Source: Gellertiella hungarica
Lineage (GTDB): Bacteria > Pseudomonadota > Alphaproteobacteria > Rhizobiales > Rhizobiaceae
DNA: 64,000 bases
Direction: 5' to 3'
Assembly (NCBI RefSeq): GCF_014197145.1
Contig: NZ_JACIEZ010000003.1
Coordinates: 1 to 64,000, forward strand
This document shows positions 45,897 to 55,536 of this stretch, in pieces. Each line of letters starts with the position of its first letter. Positions within the stretch are counted from its first letter, which is position 1. The notes beneath the pieces are model-generated. The model was not told the DNA's origin. It saw only the letters and a list, made by a program, of their open reading frames with translations, and ran no database searches. The position numbers were made by a program, and so were the translations under genes.

Positions 45897-46568
45897 TCAC
45901 CCCAGCAGGCGGTCCAGGAGATCGACGGTCAGTTCGTCGTAATGGCCGATGATGTGGCTGGGCTGCAGCTCGGCGATGGGGCGGTCGGAGTAGCCGAAGG
46001 GGACGGCGATCGAGGGGACGCCGGCGTTGCGGGCGACGAGGATGTCGTTGAGGCTGTCGCCGATCATGACCGTGCGGCGCGGATCGGCGCCGGCGCGCTC
46101 GACGGTGCCGAAGAGATGGGCGGCATCCGGCTTGCGCACCGTGAAGGTGTCGCCGCCGGTGATCGCGGCGAAGCGCTCCGTCAGGCCGTTGGTTTCGATG
46201 AGCCGGCGCGCCAGGCCTTCCATCTTGTTGGTGCAGACGGCAATCTTCCAGCCGGCGGCGGACAGGCGATCGAGCGCGTCCAGCAGGCCGGGATAGGGCG
46301 CTCCCTTTCCGGGCATGCCGGCCTGGTAATGGGTGATGAAGCGCTCCAGCATGGCCGGATATTCGCCGTCGGAAAGCGGCCGGCCACGCAGCGCAAAGGA
46401 GCGCTCGATCATGGCGCGCGCGCCGTGGCCCACCAGATGGGTGAGGTCGTCATAGGTGACGGGCGCAAGGCCGGCGGCATCGATGGTGTGGTTGAGGCTG
46501 TCGACCAGATCCGGCGCGGTATCGATGAGCGTGCCGTCGAGATCGAAAACGGCGAGCGGTGCTGCCAC
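45897..46568 (-). CDS. gph: Phosphoglycolate phosphatase, HAD family
   Basis: A 223-residue HAD hydrolase that clears 2-phosphoglycolate from DNA repair or oxygenation side reactions. Motif I VFDLDGTLIDTAPDL, motif II ICTN-type region IAVCTNKMEGL, motif III KPDAAHLF, motif IV MIGDSLNDILVARNAG. I chose the GTG at 46568 with an AGGAAAGGA sequence before it; the upstream ATG at 46637 adds an unconserved leader. It is divergent from rpiA. A related HAD role cannot be excluded. Confidence 0.88.
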   Translation of the reverse strand: MAAPLAVFDLDGTLIDTAPDLVDSLNHTIDAAGLAPVTYDDLTHLVGHGARAMIERSFALRGRPLSDGEYPAMLERFITHYQAGMPGKGAPYPGLLDALDRLSAAGWKIAVCTNKMEGLARRLIETNGLTERFAAITGGDTFTVRKPDAAHLFGTVERAGADPRRTVMIGDSLNDILVARNAGVPSIAVPFGYSDRPIAELQPSHIIGHYDELTVDLLDRLLG

Positions 46569-46724
46569 GGCAGGGGTCCTTTCCTCTAGTCCCGGTTTCC
46601 GGGGCGAAGGCGTAAGGGAAAGCGCCGGCCAATGCAATCCGCCACGGCGCGCTCTTTTAGCTTTCGTTTGCCCATCGAGCCGTGTAAACAGCGGTCATCG
46701 TCAACAGTCGGGAGCGAATGGCGC

Positions 46725-47420
46725 ATGGACGCCCGCGAAATGAAGATCAAGGCCGCCGCTGCGGCGCTCGAGCATGTCGAAAGCGGTATGAAACTCGGCA
46801 TCGGCACCGGATCGACCGCGGATGAATTCGTCCGTCTTCTGGCGGAAAAGGTGGCGGCGGGCATGAAGGTGGAGGGCGTTCCGACCTCCGAGCGCACCGC
46901 GCGTCTCTGCCTCGAGCTCGGCATCACGCTGCGCTCGCTCGACGAGCTTCCCGAACTGGACCTGACCATCGACGGCGCCGACGAACTGGACGCACGCCTG
47001 ACCCTGATCAAGGGCGGCGGCGGCGCGCTGCTGCGCGAGAAGATCGTCGCCTGCGCCTCCAGGAAGATGATCGTCATCGCCGACGAATCCAAGCAGGTGG
47101 AAACGCTCGGCGCGTTTCCCCTGCCCATCGAGGTGAACCCCTTCGGCCATGTCGCGACACGCATCGCCATCGAGCGTGCCGCCAGCCGTCTCGGCCTTTC
47201 CGGCGCGCTCAACCTGCGCATGGCCGGCTCCGAGCGCTTCCACACCGACGGCGGTCACCTGATCATCGATGCATCATTTGGCCGTATTCCTGATGCAGAG
47301 GCGCTGTCAGCCGAACTGGCTGCGATTCCCGGCGTCGTGGAACATGGCCTGTTCATCCATATCGCATCGCTTGCCATCATTGCCGGACCGGCAGGGGCGC
47401 GCACGGTAACAGCTCAGTGA
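46725..47420 (+). CDS. rpiA: Ribose-5-phosphate isomerase A
   Basis: A 231-residue enzyme interconverting ribose-5-phosphate and ribulose-5-phosphate in the pentose phosphate pathway. Motifs: [52 protein letters not shown], where the Asp and Lys/Glu form the active site. The start at 46725 ([11 protein letters not shown]) is better than 46632. It runs close to the DUF2059 gene downstream (27 bp from stop to ATG), so the two are probably one operon. Confidence 0.96.
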   Translation: MDAREMKIKAAAAALEHVESGMKLGIGTGSTADEFVRLLAEKVAAGMKVEGVPTSERTARLCLELGITLRSLDELPELDLTIDGADELDARLTLIKGGGGALLREKIVACASRKMIVIADESKQVETLGAFPLPIEVNPFGHVATRIAIERAASRLGLSGALNLRMAGSERFHTDGGHLIIDASFGRIPDAEALSAELAAIPGVVEHGLFIHIASLAIIAGPAGARTVTAQ

Positions 47421-47446
47421 ATAAGAAAAAGGAGCATGGGACACTC

Positions 47447-47983
47447 ATGATCACTCTTGCGGGATTCGGCCGGTGGGCCGCTGCGACCATCCTCGTTTCG
47501 GCCATTGCGTTCGGCTCTCAGGTTCGTGCTGACGATGCGGTGACCGAGGAACAGCTGAAGGCTGCGCGCGCGGCCATCGCCGCCATCAACGCGACCGCCC
47601 AGTTCGACGCCATCCTGCCGAACCTCGCCGAGCAGCTGAAGAACCAGCTGATCCAGGCGACCCCGAACTACCAGGGCGAAATCTCGGCCGCCGTCGACGA
47701 AGAGGCGCTGGCGCTTGCCGCGCGCCGTGGCGATCTCGAGAAGGAAGCCGCGACCATCTATGCCAAGACCTTCACGGTCGACGAGCTGAACGCCATCACG
47801 GCCTTCTACACCTCGCCCGCCGGCAAGAAGCTTCTCTCCGACGGCCCGATCGCCACGCGCGAAATGGCCAAGGCCGCCGACATCTGGGCTGCCGGCATCT
47901 CGCGCGATCTGGCGACGGAAACCGACAAGAAGCTGGAAGAAGTGATCGGCAAGCAGAAGGCTGCCGAACCGGCCCAGCAGTAA
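47447..47983 (+). CDS. DUF2059 family secreted protein
   Basis: A 178-residue periplasmic protein with a signal peptide (WAAATILVSAIAFGSQVRA, cut before DDAV). The DUF2059 domain is seen in YAKTFTVDELNAITAFYTSP with AGKKLLSD after it, and helical heptads in the mature part. Function unknown. I start at ATG 47447, 7 bp behind an AAGGAG sequence; a GTG at 47417 overlapping the rpiA stop is possible. A terminator follows. Confidence 0.82.
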   Translation: MITLAGFGRWAAATILVSAIAFGSQVRADDAVTEEQLKAARAAIAAINATAQFDAILPNLAEQLKNQLIQATPNYQGEISAAVDEEALALAARRGDLEKEAATIYAKTFTVDELNAITAFYTSPAGKKLLSDGPIATREMAKAADIWAAGISRDLATETDKKLEEVIGKQKAAEPAQQ

Positions 47984-48013
47984 GCGCTGTCAGAAAAACT
48001 GAAGCCTGAGGAT

Positions 48014-48044
48014 AAGCCCGGACCCGTTTCCGGGCTTTTCTTTT
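48014..48044 (+). terminator. Rho-independent terminator after the DUF2059 gene
   Basis: Stem AAGCCCGG / CCGGGCTT with loop ACCCGTTT, followed by TTCTTTT; 30 bp after the stop. Confidence 0.88.
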
Positions 48045-48155
48045 GTGGGTGCCACCACCTATATGAAGCGCACAGCAGGGGCTTGCTCCTGATCTCATCC
48101 AATTGCCATCCGGGTGAACCTTCAGGGGACGCCCGCCAGGAACGCGAGGGCCGCC

Positions 48156-49547
48156 ATGTCAGGTTTCGATTATGATCTCTTCGTCATCGGTGGCGGTTCC
48201 GGCGGCGTCCGCAGCGCCCGCGTGGCCGCATCGCTGGGCAAGAAGGTGGCGATTGCCGAGGAATACCGTTTCGGCGGAACCTGCGTGATCCGCGGCTGCG
48301 TGCCGAAGAAGCTCTTCGTCTACGCCTCCCAGTTCCACGAGCATTTCGAGGATGCCACCGGCTTCGGCTGGACGGTGGGCGAAACGTCCTTCGACTGGAA
48401 GGCGCTGATCGAGGCGAAAGACAAGGAGATCGCCCGTCTGGAAGGCCTCTATCGCAAGGGTCTCGACAATGCCGGCGCGGAGATCATCGAGAGCCGGGCG
48501 GAGCTGGCGGGGCCGAATTCCGTGCGCATTCTCGCAACCGGCAAGGTCGTGACCGCAGAGCGCATCCTGATTGCCGTCGGCGGCTCGGCAAACCACCATC
48601 CGGCGCTGCCCGGCCACGAATTCTGCATCACCTCCAACGAGGCCTTCCACCTGGAAACGCTGCCGCGCTCGATCCTGATTGCCGGCGGCGGCTATATCGC
48701 GGTGGAGTTCGCCAACATCTTCCATGGCCTCGGGGTGGAGACGACGCTGATCTACCGCGGCAAGGAGATCCTCTCCCGCTTCGACCACGACCTGCGCCAG
48801 GGCCTGCACCAGGCGATGGAGGCGAAGGGCATCCGCATTCTGTGCGAGGACCTGATCCAGGAGGTTTCCCTGACCGCAACGGGCGAGCGGCTGGTGAAGA
48901 CGAAGGCCCATGGCGAGCTGACGGTCGATGCGGTCATGCTGGCGCTTGGCCGCGACCCGAATACGAAGGGGCTGGGGCTCGAGACGGCGGGCGTTGCGAC
49001 CGACGATAAGGGCGCCATCGTCGTCGACGACTATTCGCGCACCAATGTTCCCGGCATCTTCGCGCTGGGCGATGTCACCGACCGGGTACAGCTGACGCCG
49101 GTGGCGATCCACGAGGCCATGTGCTTCATCGATACCGAATATCGCGGCAAGCCCACCAGGCCGGACCTCGATCTCATCGCGACGGCCGTCTTCTCCCAGC
49201 CGGAGATCGGCACGGTCGGTCTGTCCGAGGAGGCGGCGGCGAAGAAATATCCCGAGCTCGAGATCTATCGCGCCCAGTTCCGTCCGATGAAGGCGACGCT
49301 TTCGGGGCGGCAGGAAAAGATGATCATGAAACTCGTCGTCGACGCGGCGAGCCGCAAGGTTGTGGGTGCGCATATTCTGGGGCATGATGCGGGGGAGATG
49401 GCCCAGCTGCTCGGAATTACGCTGAAGGCCGGCTGCACCAAGGACGATTTCGACCGCACCATGGCCGTTCATCCCACCGCCGCGGAAGAGCTCGTGACCA
49501 TGTACAGCCCCAGCTATCGCATCGTGAACGGCGAAAGGGTCGGCTGA
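48156..49547 (+). CDS. gor: Glutathione-disulfide reductase
   Basis: A 463-residue FAD flavoenzyme that reduces oxidised glutathione with NADPH. Motifs: FAD site FVIGGGSGGVRSARVA, redox disulfide GGTCVIRGCVPKK, NADPH site IAGGGYIAVEFANIF, ALGDVTDRVQLTPVAI, and the C-terminal interface motif HPTAAEELVTM. The start at 48156 (MSGFDYD) fits the family; the frame opens at 48114. The substrate, rather than another disulfide reductase, is judged from the CVIRGCVPKK motif. Confidence 0.94.
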   Translation: MSGFDYDLFVIGGGSGGVRSARVAASLGKKVAIAEEYRFGGTCVIRGCVPKKLFVYASQFHEHFEDATGFGWTVGETSFDWKALIEAKDKEIARLEGLYRKGLDNAGAEIIESRAELAGPNSVRILATGKVVTAERILIAVGGSANHHPALPGHEFCITSNEAFHLETLPRSILIAGGGYIAVEFANIFHGLGVETTLIYRGKEILSRFDHDLRQGLHQAMEAKGIRILCEDLIQEVSLTATGERLVKTKAHGELTVDAVMLALGRDPNTKGLGLETAGVATDDKGAIVVDDYSRTNVPGIFALGDVTDRVQLTPVAIHEAMCFIDTEYRGKPTRPDLDLIATAVFSQPEIGTVGLSEEAAAKKYPELEIYRAQFRPMKATLSGRQEKMIMKLVVDAASRKVVGAHILGHDAGEMAQLLGITLKAGCTKDDFDRTMAVHPTAAEELVTMYSPSYRIVNGERVG

Positions 49548-49587
49548 GGCCGACGGCAGGCGGGCCACAGCGGGCGCGAAAAAATCC

Positions 49588-49623
49588 GCAAAGCCGTCGA
49601 TCTCGGGCTTTCGACGGCTTTGC
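49588..49623 (+). terminator. Perfect 13-bp inverted repeat between gor and DAHP synthase genes
   Basis: GCAAAGCCGTCGA and TCGACGGCTTTGC are separated by 10 bases, 41 bp after the gor stop and about 100 bp before the DAHP synthase start. The downstream AAGACTTTCTT is only a weak T tract. It may terminate gor or act as a leader structure for the aromatic pathway gene. Confidence 0.6.
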
Positions 49624-49721
49624 AAGACTTTCTTAAATGTCTATAAGCGCGCGATCTATCGACGCGTAGGCCGCCTCGTGCCCAACCGGGACCGGGCGTC
49701 ATTGTGAAAACAGGTGAGACC

Positions 49722-51095
49722 ATGGCACAGAATTGGACCCCGAGCAGCTGGCGGAGCAAGCCCATCCAGCAGGTTCCGGATTATCCGGACCAGGCGGCGC
49801 TGGCCGCGACCGAGGAGCGCCTTTCGAAGTTTCCGCCGCTGGTCTTTGCCGGGGAAGCCCGCCGCCTGACCAAGTCGCTTGCCAACGTGGCCGAAGGCAA
49901 TGCCTTCCTGCTGCAGGGCGGCGATTGCGCCGAAAGCTTCGCCGAGCATGGCGCCGACAACATCCGCGACTTCTTCCGCGCCTTCCTGCAGATGGCCGTG
50001 GTGCTGACCTATGGCGCCCAGCTGCCGGTGGTGAAGGTCGGCCGCATCGCCGGCCAGTTCGCCAAGCCGCGCTCGTCCAACACCGAGACCATCAACGGCG
50101 TCTCGCTGCCCAGCTACCGCGGCGACATCATCAACGGCATCGAATTCACCGAGGAAGCCCGCGTGCCGGCGCCGGAGCGGCAGGTCATGGCCTACCGCCA
50201 GTCCGCCGCGACGCTGAACCTGCTGCGCGCCTTCGCCATGGGTGGCTATGCCAACCTGGAAAACGTGCACCAGTGGATGCTGGGCTTCGTCAAGGACAGC
50301 CCGCAGGGCGAGCGCTACAAGGCGCTGGCCGGCCGCATCAGCGAAACCATGGATTTCATGCGCGCGATCGGCATCACCTCGGAAAACCAGCCCGCGCTGC
50401 GCGAGACGGACTTCTTCACCAGCCATGAGGCCCTGCTGCTCGGCTATGAAGAGGCGCTGACCCGCGTCGATTCCACCTCGGGCGACTGGTATGCCACGTC
50501 GGGCCACATGATCTGGATCGGCGACCGCACCCGCCAGCCCGATCACGCCCATGTGGAATACTGCCGCGGCATCAAGAACCCCATCGGCCTGAAGTGCGGC
50601 CCGTCGCTGTCCGCCGATGGCCTGCTGGAGCTGATCGACATCCTCAACCCGGCCAACGAGCCGGGCCGCCTGACGCTGATCTGCCGCTTCGGCCACGACA
50701 AGGTCGCCGAGCACCTGCCGCGCCTCATCCGCGCCGTGGAGCGCGAGGGCCGCAAGGTGGTCTGGTCCTGCGATCCGATGCACGGCAACACGATCACGCT
50801 CAACAACTACAAGACCCGCCCCTTCGAGCGCGTTCTGTCGGAAGTGGAAAGCTTCTTCCAGATCCACCGCTCGGAAGGCACGCATCCGGGCGGCATCCAT
50901 GTGGAAATGACCGGCAAGGACGTGACGGAATGCACGGGCGGCGCCCGCGCGGTTTCCGCCGAGGACCTGCAGGACCGCTACCACACCCATTGCGACCCGC
51001 GGCTGAATGCCGACCAGGCACTCGAGCTCGCCTTCCTGCTGGCCGAGCGCATGAAGGGCGGCCGCGAGGAGAAGCGCCTCGCCGCTGCCGGCTGA
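49722..51095 (+). CDS. 3-deoxy-7-phosphoheptulonate synthase, class II
   Basis: First enzyme of the shikimate pathway, condensing phosphoenolpyruvate and erythrose-4-phosphate. The 457-residue protein belongs to the plant-like class [60 protein letters not shown] and [15 protein letters not shown]. It begins [20 protein letters not shown] (49722). Class II enzymes usually respond to tryptophan or combined aromatic feedback. A strong terminator follows; a hairpin of unclear role precedes it. Confidence 0.96.
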   Translation: MAQNWTPSSWRSKPIQQVPDYPDQAALAATEERLSKFPPLVFAGEARRLTKSLANVAEGNAFLLQGGDCAESFAEHGADNIRDFFRAFLQMAVVLTYGAQLPVVKVGRIAGQFAKPRSSNTETINGVSLPSYRGDIINGIEFTEEARVPAPERQVMAYRQSAATLNLLRAFAMGGYANLENVHQWMLGFVKDSPQGERYKALAGRISETMDFMRAIGITSENQPALRETDFFTSHEALLLGYEEALTRVDSTSGDWYATSGHMIWIGDRTRQPDHAHVEYCRGIKNPIGLKCGPSLSADGLLELIDILNPANEPGRLTLICRFGHDKVAEHLPRLIRAVEREGRKVVWSCDPMHGNTITLNNYKTRPFERVLSEVESFFQIHRSEGTHPGGIHVEMTGKDVTECTGGARAVSAEDLQDRYHTHCDPRLNADQALELAFLLAERMKGGREEKRLAAAG

Positions 51096-51121
51096 GGCTT
51101 CAGGCATGAAGACATGAGAAA

Positions 51122-51147
51122 AGGGCGCCGTCGGCGCCCTTTTTTTG
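51122..51147 (+). terminator. Rho-independent terminator after DAHP synthase
   Basis: AGGGCGCC GTC GGCGCCCT followed by seven T, 26 bp after the stop; the hairpin can also act for the convergent gene at 51170. Confidence 0.92.
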
Positions 51148-51169
51148 TCCCGGGATTCGGTGCGGCCGG

Positions 51170-51661
51170 CTATCGCCCCGCGAGAAGCCGCAGCTGGCGG
51201 CTGAAGGTGAAGATCGCCTGCATGATGGCGAAGGGCGGCGCCTGGAAGGTGACGGCCACGTGGATCATGGAGCCGGCGCCATTGGGCTCGACGCGCCAGA
51301 TCTTCCGGTGATGGCGGCCAAGCGGGTAGGGCTGGCCGTTGGCCTTCACGCAGGTGATGGTGAGGCTGCGGGGAGCGGAAGGCGGCAGCCTCTGGAGGCT
51401 TGTCCTGTATTCGCGGTCGTCGACGCTGAGGGCAAAGGACTTCAGCGTGTCGGTGCTGTCGGGCAGGATGCGCACCGGCTCGAAGGTGAGGGCGTGGTCC
51501 GTCCAGCCTTTTTCGATGTCGCTCCAGATCTTCTCCGGGCTGCGGCGGGAGCGCCGCTTCAGTGTGATCCACCGCCCGCCATGGGAGGCATCTTCGACAA
51601 GCCGCCAGCTGGAGAAGGCGAGGACAGGTACCAGTAAGAGACCGAACAGCGAAATGGGCAT
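51170..51661 (-). CDS. Membrane-anchored SRPBCC-like protein
   Basis: A 163-residue protein. One N-terminal membrane span (MPISLFGLLLVPVLAFSSWR) is followed by a domain with pattern ISLRRSPEKIW-like at RRSPEKIWSDIEKGWTD, a long beta-rich stretch and a C-terminal helix, consistent with SRPBCC (START-like) proteins that bind hydrophobic ligands. The start at 51661 is chosen because the frame upstream to 51886 has no conserved feature. Function unknown. Confidence 0.6.
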   Translation of the reverse strand: MPISLFGLLLVPVLAFSSWRLVEDASHGGRWITLKRRSRRSPEKIWSDIEKGWTDHALTFEPVRILPDSTDTLKSFALSVDDREYRTSLQRLPPSAPRSLTITCVKANGQPYPLGRHHRKIWRVEPNGAGSMIHVAVTFQAPPFAIMQAIFTFSRQLRLLAGR

Positions 51662-51885
51662 TGCGCAGAATTCCTGGAAGGGAGCGATGTGCAGATCGCG
51701 GGCCCGGAAGCCCGCCTGCAGTCGGCAGGTGGCGCGCTCCGGATCTTCGACATCCGCCGGTTGCGCCCCGCATGCCGCGCATATCATGAAAATGCCGTTC
51801 AGAAAAAGGCAAAGATGTTCGCGATTTAGGAATTTGACGCTGACGCTGCCGCCCGATAGCGTCTGGGCGAAAAGAGGAGAAGGCA

Positions 51886-52308
51886 ATGAGCGAAATTCAT
51901 GAGGGTGGATGCCTGTGCGGAGCGGTGCGTTATCGCGCCCGGGGGCCGTTGCGCGAGGTGATCGCCTGTCACTGCACCCAGTGCCGCAAGCAGACCGGCC
52001 ACTTCCTGGCCTCCACCAACGTGGCGGACGACCAGCTGGACGTGGAGGATGGCGGCAAGCTGCGCTGGTACAGCGCCAGCGATTTTGCCCGCCGCGGCTT
52101 TTGCGGCGAGTGCGGTTCGATCCTGTTCTGGAAGGCGAACAGCGAGCGCTACACCTCGATCTGCGCCGGTGGTTTCGACAAGCCGACAGGGCTGACGCTC
52201 ACATCCCACATCTTCTGCGCCGACAAGGGCGATTACTACGAGATCACCGACGGTCTGCCGCAATATGCGGCGGGCAGCCCCGGTCTGGTCGTGGACGGCA
52301 GCGCCTGA
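51886..52308 (+). CDS. GFA (CENP-V-type) zinc domain protein
   Basis: A 140-residue protein of the GFA family. Zinc ligands are visible as CLCGAVRY, CHCTQCRK and GFCGECGS, seven cysteines in the usual spacing. The family includes glutathione-dependent formaldehyde-activating enzyme; most members, including short forms like this, have no proven reaction. The gene is divergent from the SRPBCC-like gene and converges with the HTH gene downstream. Confidence 0.9.
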   Translation: MSEIHEGGCLCGAVRYRARGPLREVIACHCTQCRKQTGHFLASTNVADDQLDVEDGGKLRWYSASDFARRGFCGECGSILFWKANSERYTSICAGGFDKPTGLTLTSHIFCADKGDYYEITDGLPQYAAGSPGLVVDGSA

Positions 52309-52320
52309 CGCCGTGCGGCC

Positions 52321-53247
52321 TCACGCGGGATAGGGGATCGCCAGCGTCTGGCAGGCGTGATGGAAGGCGGCATCCAGCGCGGCGAGCTTCTCCGCTTCCC
52401 AGCGCAGATAGTCGCCGACCATGGCCTCGCTCATCCAGAAGGTGCCCCGGCGGCGCTGCTGCGTCCAGCCGGCCAGTTCCTCCTTCTCGACCCGCGAGAA
52501 CATCCGCTTCACGTTGCTGACCGAGATGGTGTAGCGCTCGGCGAGATCCGAGAGCACCACCTGTCCGATCATGACGCGCCCGCCTTCCCGGTGGCCTTCG
52601 GGTATCATCGTCATGAGGTGGTGCAGGATCATGCCGCCCGCATCGGACCAGGCGAAGCCCGTAATGCTATCAGGAGGATTGCGCCAGGCCGGATTCTCGA
52701 CGAGCGCCCGCGCGGCATGACGCTGGGCCAGCGGGAAGAGGGCGGGTTCCGCCGCGCTCACCGCAACGCGCGTCCCCCCGTCAAGCGTGTCCAGCGCCTG
52801 CATGTGCGCCTCGAACCATGTGCGCATGCCGAGAATGCTAATGTCCGTGAGCTCCAGGATGCGCACGCGCTTGTCCGGCACGTCGGGCACTTCGCGCAGG
52901 AACTTGTAGGTGAGCATTTCCAGCAGGAAGGCGCTGGCGGTGTTGCGGCTCGCCGCCCCGATCTCGATCACGGTATCGATGAGGCGCGAGGCCGTGAGCC
53001 CGGAGAGCGGCTCGGCGGGATCCCGCTGGCTGGCGATCGCGTAGAGCGACTGGGTGATCAGCCATTTGCGGTGATTGGATTTCAGCCGCGGGAGCTTCGG
53101 CGACGCACCCTGGAGCGCGATGAGCCGGGCGGCGACCAGCGCTTCCGCAGCCGGGAAGGCCGGGTTTGCCGCAAGGCTCTCCACATCCATCGGTGTGGAT
53201 TTCGGGGCGGGCTTGCCGGCGGAATGACGGGCGAGGTTGTCAACCAT
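52321..53247 (-). CDS. Helix-turn-helix protein of unknown role
   Basis: A 308-residue soluble protein. The C-terminal third has a winged-helix-like pattern (VVLSDLAERYTISVSNVKRM, FSRVEKEELAGWTQQRRRGT). The N-terminal 200 residues are helical, with KSNHRKWLITQSLYAIA and ASRLIDTVIEIGAASRNTAS in the middle. I cannot place it in a named family; a transcription regulator is the likely role. The start at 53247 (MVDNLARHS) or 53262 is open. It stands between GFA and the LtaS-like gene and is not obviously in an operon. Confidence 0.6.
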   Translation of the reverse strand: MVDNLARHSAGKPAPKSTPMDVESLAANPAFPAAEALVAARLIALQGASPKLPRLKSNHRKWLITQSLYAIASQRDPAEPLSGLTASRLIDTVIEIGAASRNTASAFLLEMLTYKFLREVPDVPDKRVRILELTDISILGMRTWFEAHMQALDTLDGGTRVAVSAAEPALFPLAQRHAARALVENPAWRNPPDSITGFAWSDAGGMILHHLMTMIPEGHREGGRVMIGQVVLSDLAERYTISVSNVKRMFSRVEKEELAGWTQQRRRGTFWMSEAMVGDYLRWEAEKLAALDAAFHHACQTLAIPYPA

Positions 53248-53383
53248 GAACAGGATAACCAACTGAGATTTCAGAATGTTCTGACCTCAATTATCGCATT
53301 CGTCAATGACGCGCGCTTGTCATGCCGGGCGTTCTCCCGAAAAACCGCGGGGGCCGCCCGTCCCGATCCCCGGGGGTGAACGA

Positions 53384-53416
53384 CAAAAAAGAAAGCCGGC
53401 GTCTGAGCGCCGGCTT
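53384..53416 (-). terminator. Rho-independent terminator of the LtaS-like gene
   Basis: On the minus strand, stem AAGCCGGCG / CGCCGGCTT with loop CTCAGA, followed by TTCTTTTTTG; it starts 26 bp after the stop of the transferase gene. Confidence 0.88.
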
Positions 53417-53441
53417 GCCTGTCATCCTCGCTCTGTTCGTC

Positions 53442-55358
53442 CTAGCTTGCCGGTCCGGAGACCGCCAGCTGTCCGGGGAAGAACTTTCCGAGGCCATACT
53501 GTTTCCCGAACATCATGTCGTGCTGGAGGTAACGGTAATCGCGGATCAGCGGGTCGAGCTTGCCGCCGCGCGACCAGTCGGGGGTCGGCTCGTTGGCGGT
53601 GCTGACAAGCTGGTAGCGGTCGACGATATCGTATTTCTCGTGCACCTTGCCCAGGAAGCCGGTGTAATAGGGGTGCTCGAAGCCCGCCAGCTTCACGAGG
53701 TAGTAGGGAATGAAGGCCGGGCTGATGGTGCCGATGTCGGTCTTCGGACCGGTCTTGTTCGACCAGACGATGAGCGGCGTCTCGTGCTCGCGCTTCATGG
53801 TGTCCACGTCGCCCTTGCGGGTCGCGACCTGCTCCGGCATGTAGCCGCTCGAGGTATAGACCGGCCCCAGCGGCGGCAGATGATCGCCCCACAGCACGAT
53901 GATGGTCTCGCGCTTCCGCTTCGATGCCCAGTCCATCAGCATCTTCAGGCTGTCGTCCGATTCCTTCACGCCCTGGACATAGGTGGACAGCGCTTCCACC
54001 TCGGCTGCCGGCAGGTTGCCGTCGACGCGGATGGTGTTCTTCGGATAGCGGTGCGGCTCGTAGGGGCCGTGGCCCTGCAGCGTCACCGAGAAGAAGAAGA
54101 ACGGCTTTTCCATCGCGTCGCCTTCTTCCATGATTTCGCGGAAGAGGGCGTCGTCCGAAGCGAAGATGCCGCGTTTCGACATGGGAGGCAGGTTTTCCTC
54201 CGACTTGAATTCCTCGAAACCGAATTCCTTGTAGACCTCGCCACGGTTCCAGAACCAGCTCTGATAGGGATGGATGGCGCGCGCGGCATAGCCCTGGCTG
54301 CGGAAGAAGGTCGCGAGCGTCGGCATCTTGCGGCGGATGTACTGCTGGTAGGGAATGCTGCCATAGGGCAGGAAGGCATTGGAGAAGCCGGTCAGCGCCT
54401 CGAATTCCACGTTGGGCGTCATGCCGCCGAATTCCGGCGAGAAGACGTGGCCCGCGAGGTTTTCGCGCATGAAGGGCATCGGATCCGGCGAAAGCTTCAC
54501 GTTCGTCAGGCGCGTGGCATCCCACAGCGACTCGCTCATCAGCATGATGACGTCGGGACGTTCCTGCTTGGTGGTGGTCACGGCGGGGACGGGCGGCTGG
54601 ATCTGCCCGAGCGCATCCGCCGAATAGCCGGCAGGCGCCGTCACGTTGGCCATGGGCAGGTTGAAGGCAAAGGCCATGATGAAGCCGTTGTGCCGGTAGT
54701 TCTCCTTCTGGTCCCACATCATCGGGATGACCTGCAGCCGATCCCGGACATAGGAGAAGGTGGAGTAATCCATCAGCGAGACGAAGGACATCAGCAGCGG
54801 CGCGGCAAGCGCGACCTGCACGATGCGCCGCTTGCCCGTCATGCGGGGAAAGTTGCGCCACGCATACCGCGCAGCCCAGGCGATGCCGAGCACCCCGACG
54901 ATCAGCCCGATGCCCACCAGCGCAGCCGCCATCGGGCGGTCCTTCACCATCGCCGGCATCAGTTCCATGATCTGGCGGCCGAAGGCAAGGTCGGTGGGGT
55001 AGAGCGGGTCAGAGAGATAGAGGCGCTTCTGCCCGGAAATGAAGGCCGGGATGATGAAGACCGGTGCCGCTACCAGCATGGACAGGAACCAGCGCCCGAA
55101 GAGCGCGTCGAGCATCAGCAGCACGAGCATGACCACGCCGACGGTGGTCCAGCCGGGTCGTGCGGTGGAGAGGAAGAAATCGGGAATATCGGTGTAGTCC
55201 GAGCGCGAAACCAGCTCGACCGTCAGCACGATGAGAAAGGCAAGCGCAAGATAGGAGACGCCGCGCAGCACGCGGGCATACAGGCGCGAGTAATCCTCGT
55301 CGCTGGCATGCAGCCACGGCAGGGTCTTGAGCGAAAGGGCCTTGGGCTCGGTATACAA
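53442..55358 (-). CDS. LTA synthase/MdoB-family sulfatase-fold transferase
   Basis: A 638-residue inner-membrane protein with about five N-terminal membrane segments and a periplasmic sulfatase-fold catalytic domain: PDVIMLMSESLWDATRL, probable nucleophile Thr in VEFEALTGFSNAF, TLQGHGPYEPHRYP and VLWGDHLPPLGPVY (metal ligands). The family moves phosphoglycerol from phosphatidylglycerol onto glucans or teichoic acid. In rhizobia, CgmB of this type modifies periplasmic cyclic beta-glucans, which is the likely role; it is inference. An inverted repeat is in the shared upstream region with nadE. Confidence 0.88.
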   Translation of the reverse strand: MYTEPKALSLKTLPWLHASDEDYSRLYARVLRGVSYLALAFLIVLTVELVSRSDYTDIPDFFLSTARPGWTTVGVVMLVLLMLDALFGRWFLSMLVAAPVFIIPAFISGQKRLYLSDPLYPTDLAFGRQIMELMPAMVKDRPMAAALVGIGLIVGVLGIAWAARYAWRNFPRMTGKRRIVQVALAAPLLMSFVSLMDYSTFSYVRDRLQVIPMMWDQKENYRHNGFIMAFAFNLPMANVTAPAGYSADALGQIQPPVPAVTTTKQERPDVIMLMSESLWDATRLTNVKLSPDPMPFMRENLAGHVFSPEFGGMTPNVEFEALTGFSNAFLPYGSIPYQQYIRRKMPTLATFFRSQGYAARAIHPYQSWFWNRGEVYKEFGFEEFKSEENLPPMSKRGIFASDDALFREIMEEGDAMEKPFFFFSVTLQGHGPYEPHRYPKNTIRVDGNLPAAEVEALSTYVQGVKESDDSLKMLMDWASKRKRETIIVLWGDHLPPLGPVYTSSGYMPEQVATRKGDVDTMKREHETPLIVWSNKTGPKTDIGTISPAFIPYYLVKLAGFEHPYYTGFLGKVHEKYDIVDRYQLVSTANEPTPDWSRGGKLDPLIRDYRYLQHDMMFGKQYGLGKFFPGQLAVSGPAS

Positions 55359-55414
55359 AGACGGGATCTCCCGGACCTGTCAGAAAACGTTCATGTCACT
55401 GTCACATATCCGTT

Positions 55415-55441
55415 ATGAATGACAGATGAACCGTCATTCAT
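55415..55441. promoter_or_regulatory. Inverted repeat between LtaS-like gene and nadE
   Basis: ATGAATGAC (55415-55423) and GTCATTCAT (55433-55441) are perfect reverse complements with 9 bp between. It lies in the 178-bp divergent region, so it may be an operator for the transferase gene (57 bp upstream of its start), for nadE (96 bp upstream), or a transcript hairpin. Confidence 0.5.
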
Positions 55442-55536
55442 GGTGAACCTGTCCCCGGGAAACTCGTGATCCTTCCCCTTCCAAAAACCGCCTGCGGCGC
55501 ATTGCAGGCACCGATCCCTCGCGCTACATCAAGCCC

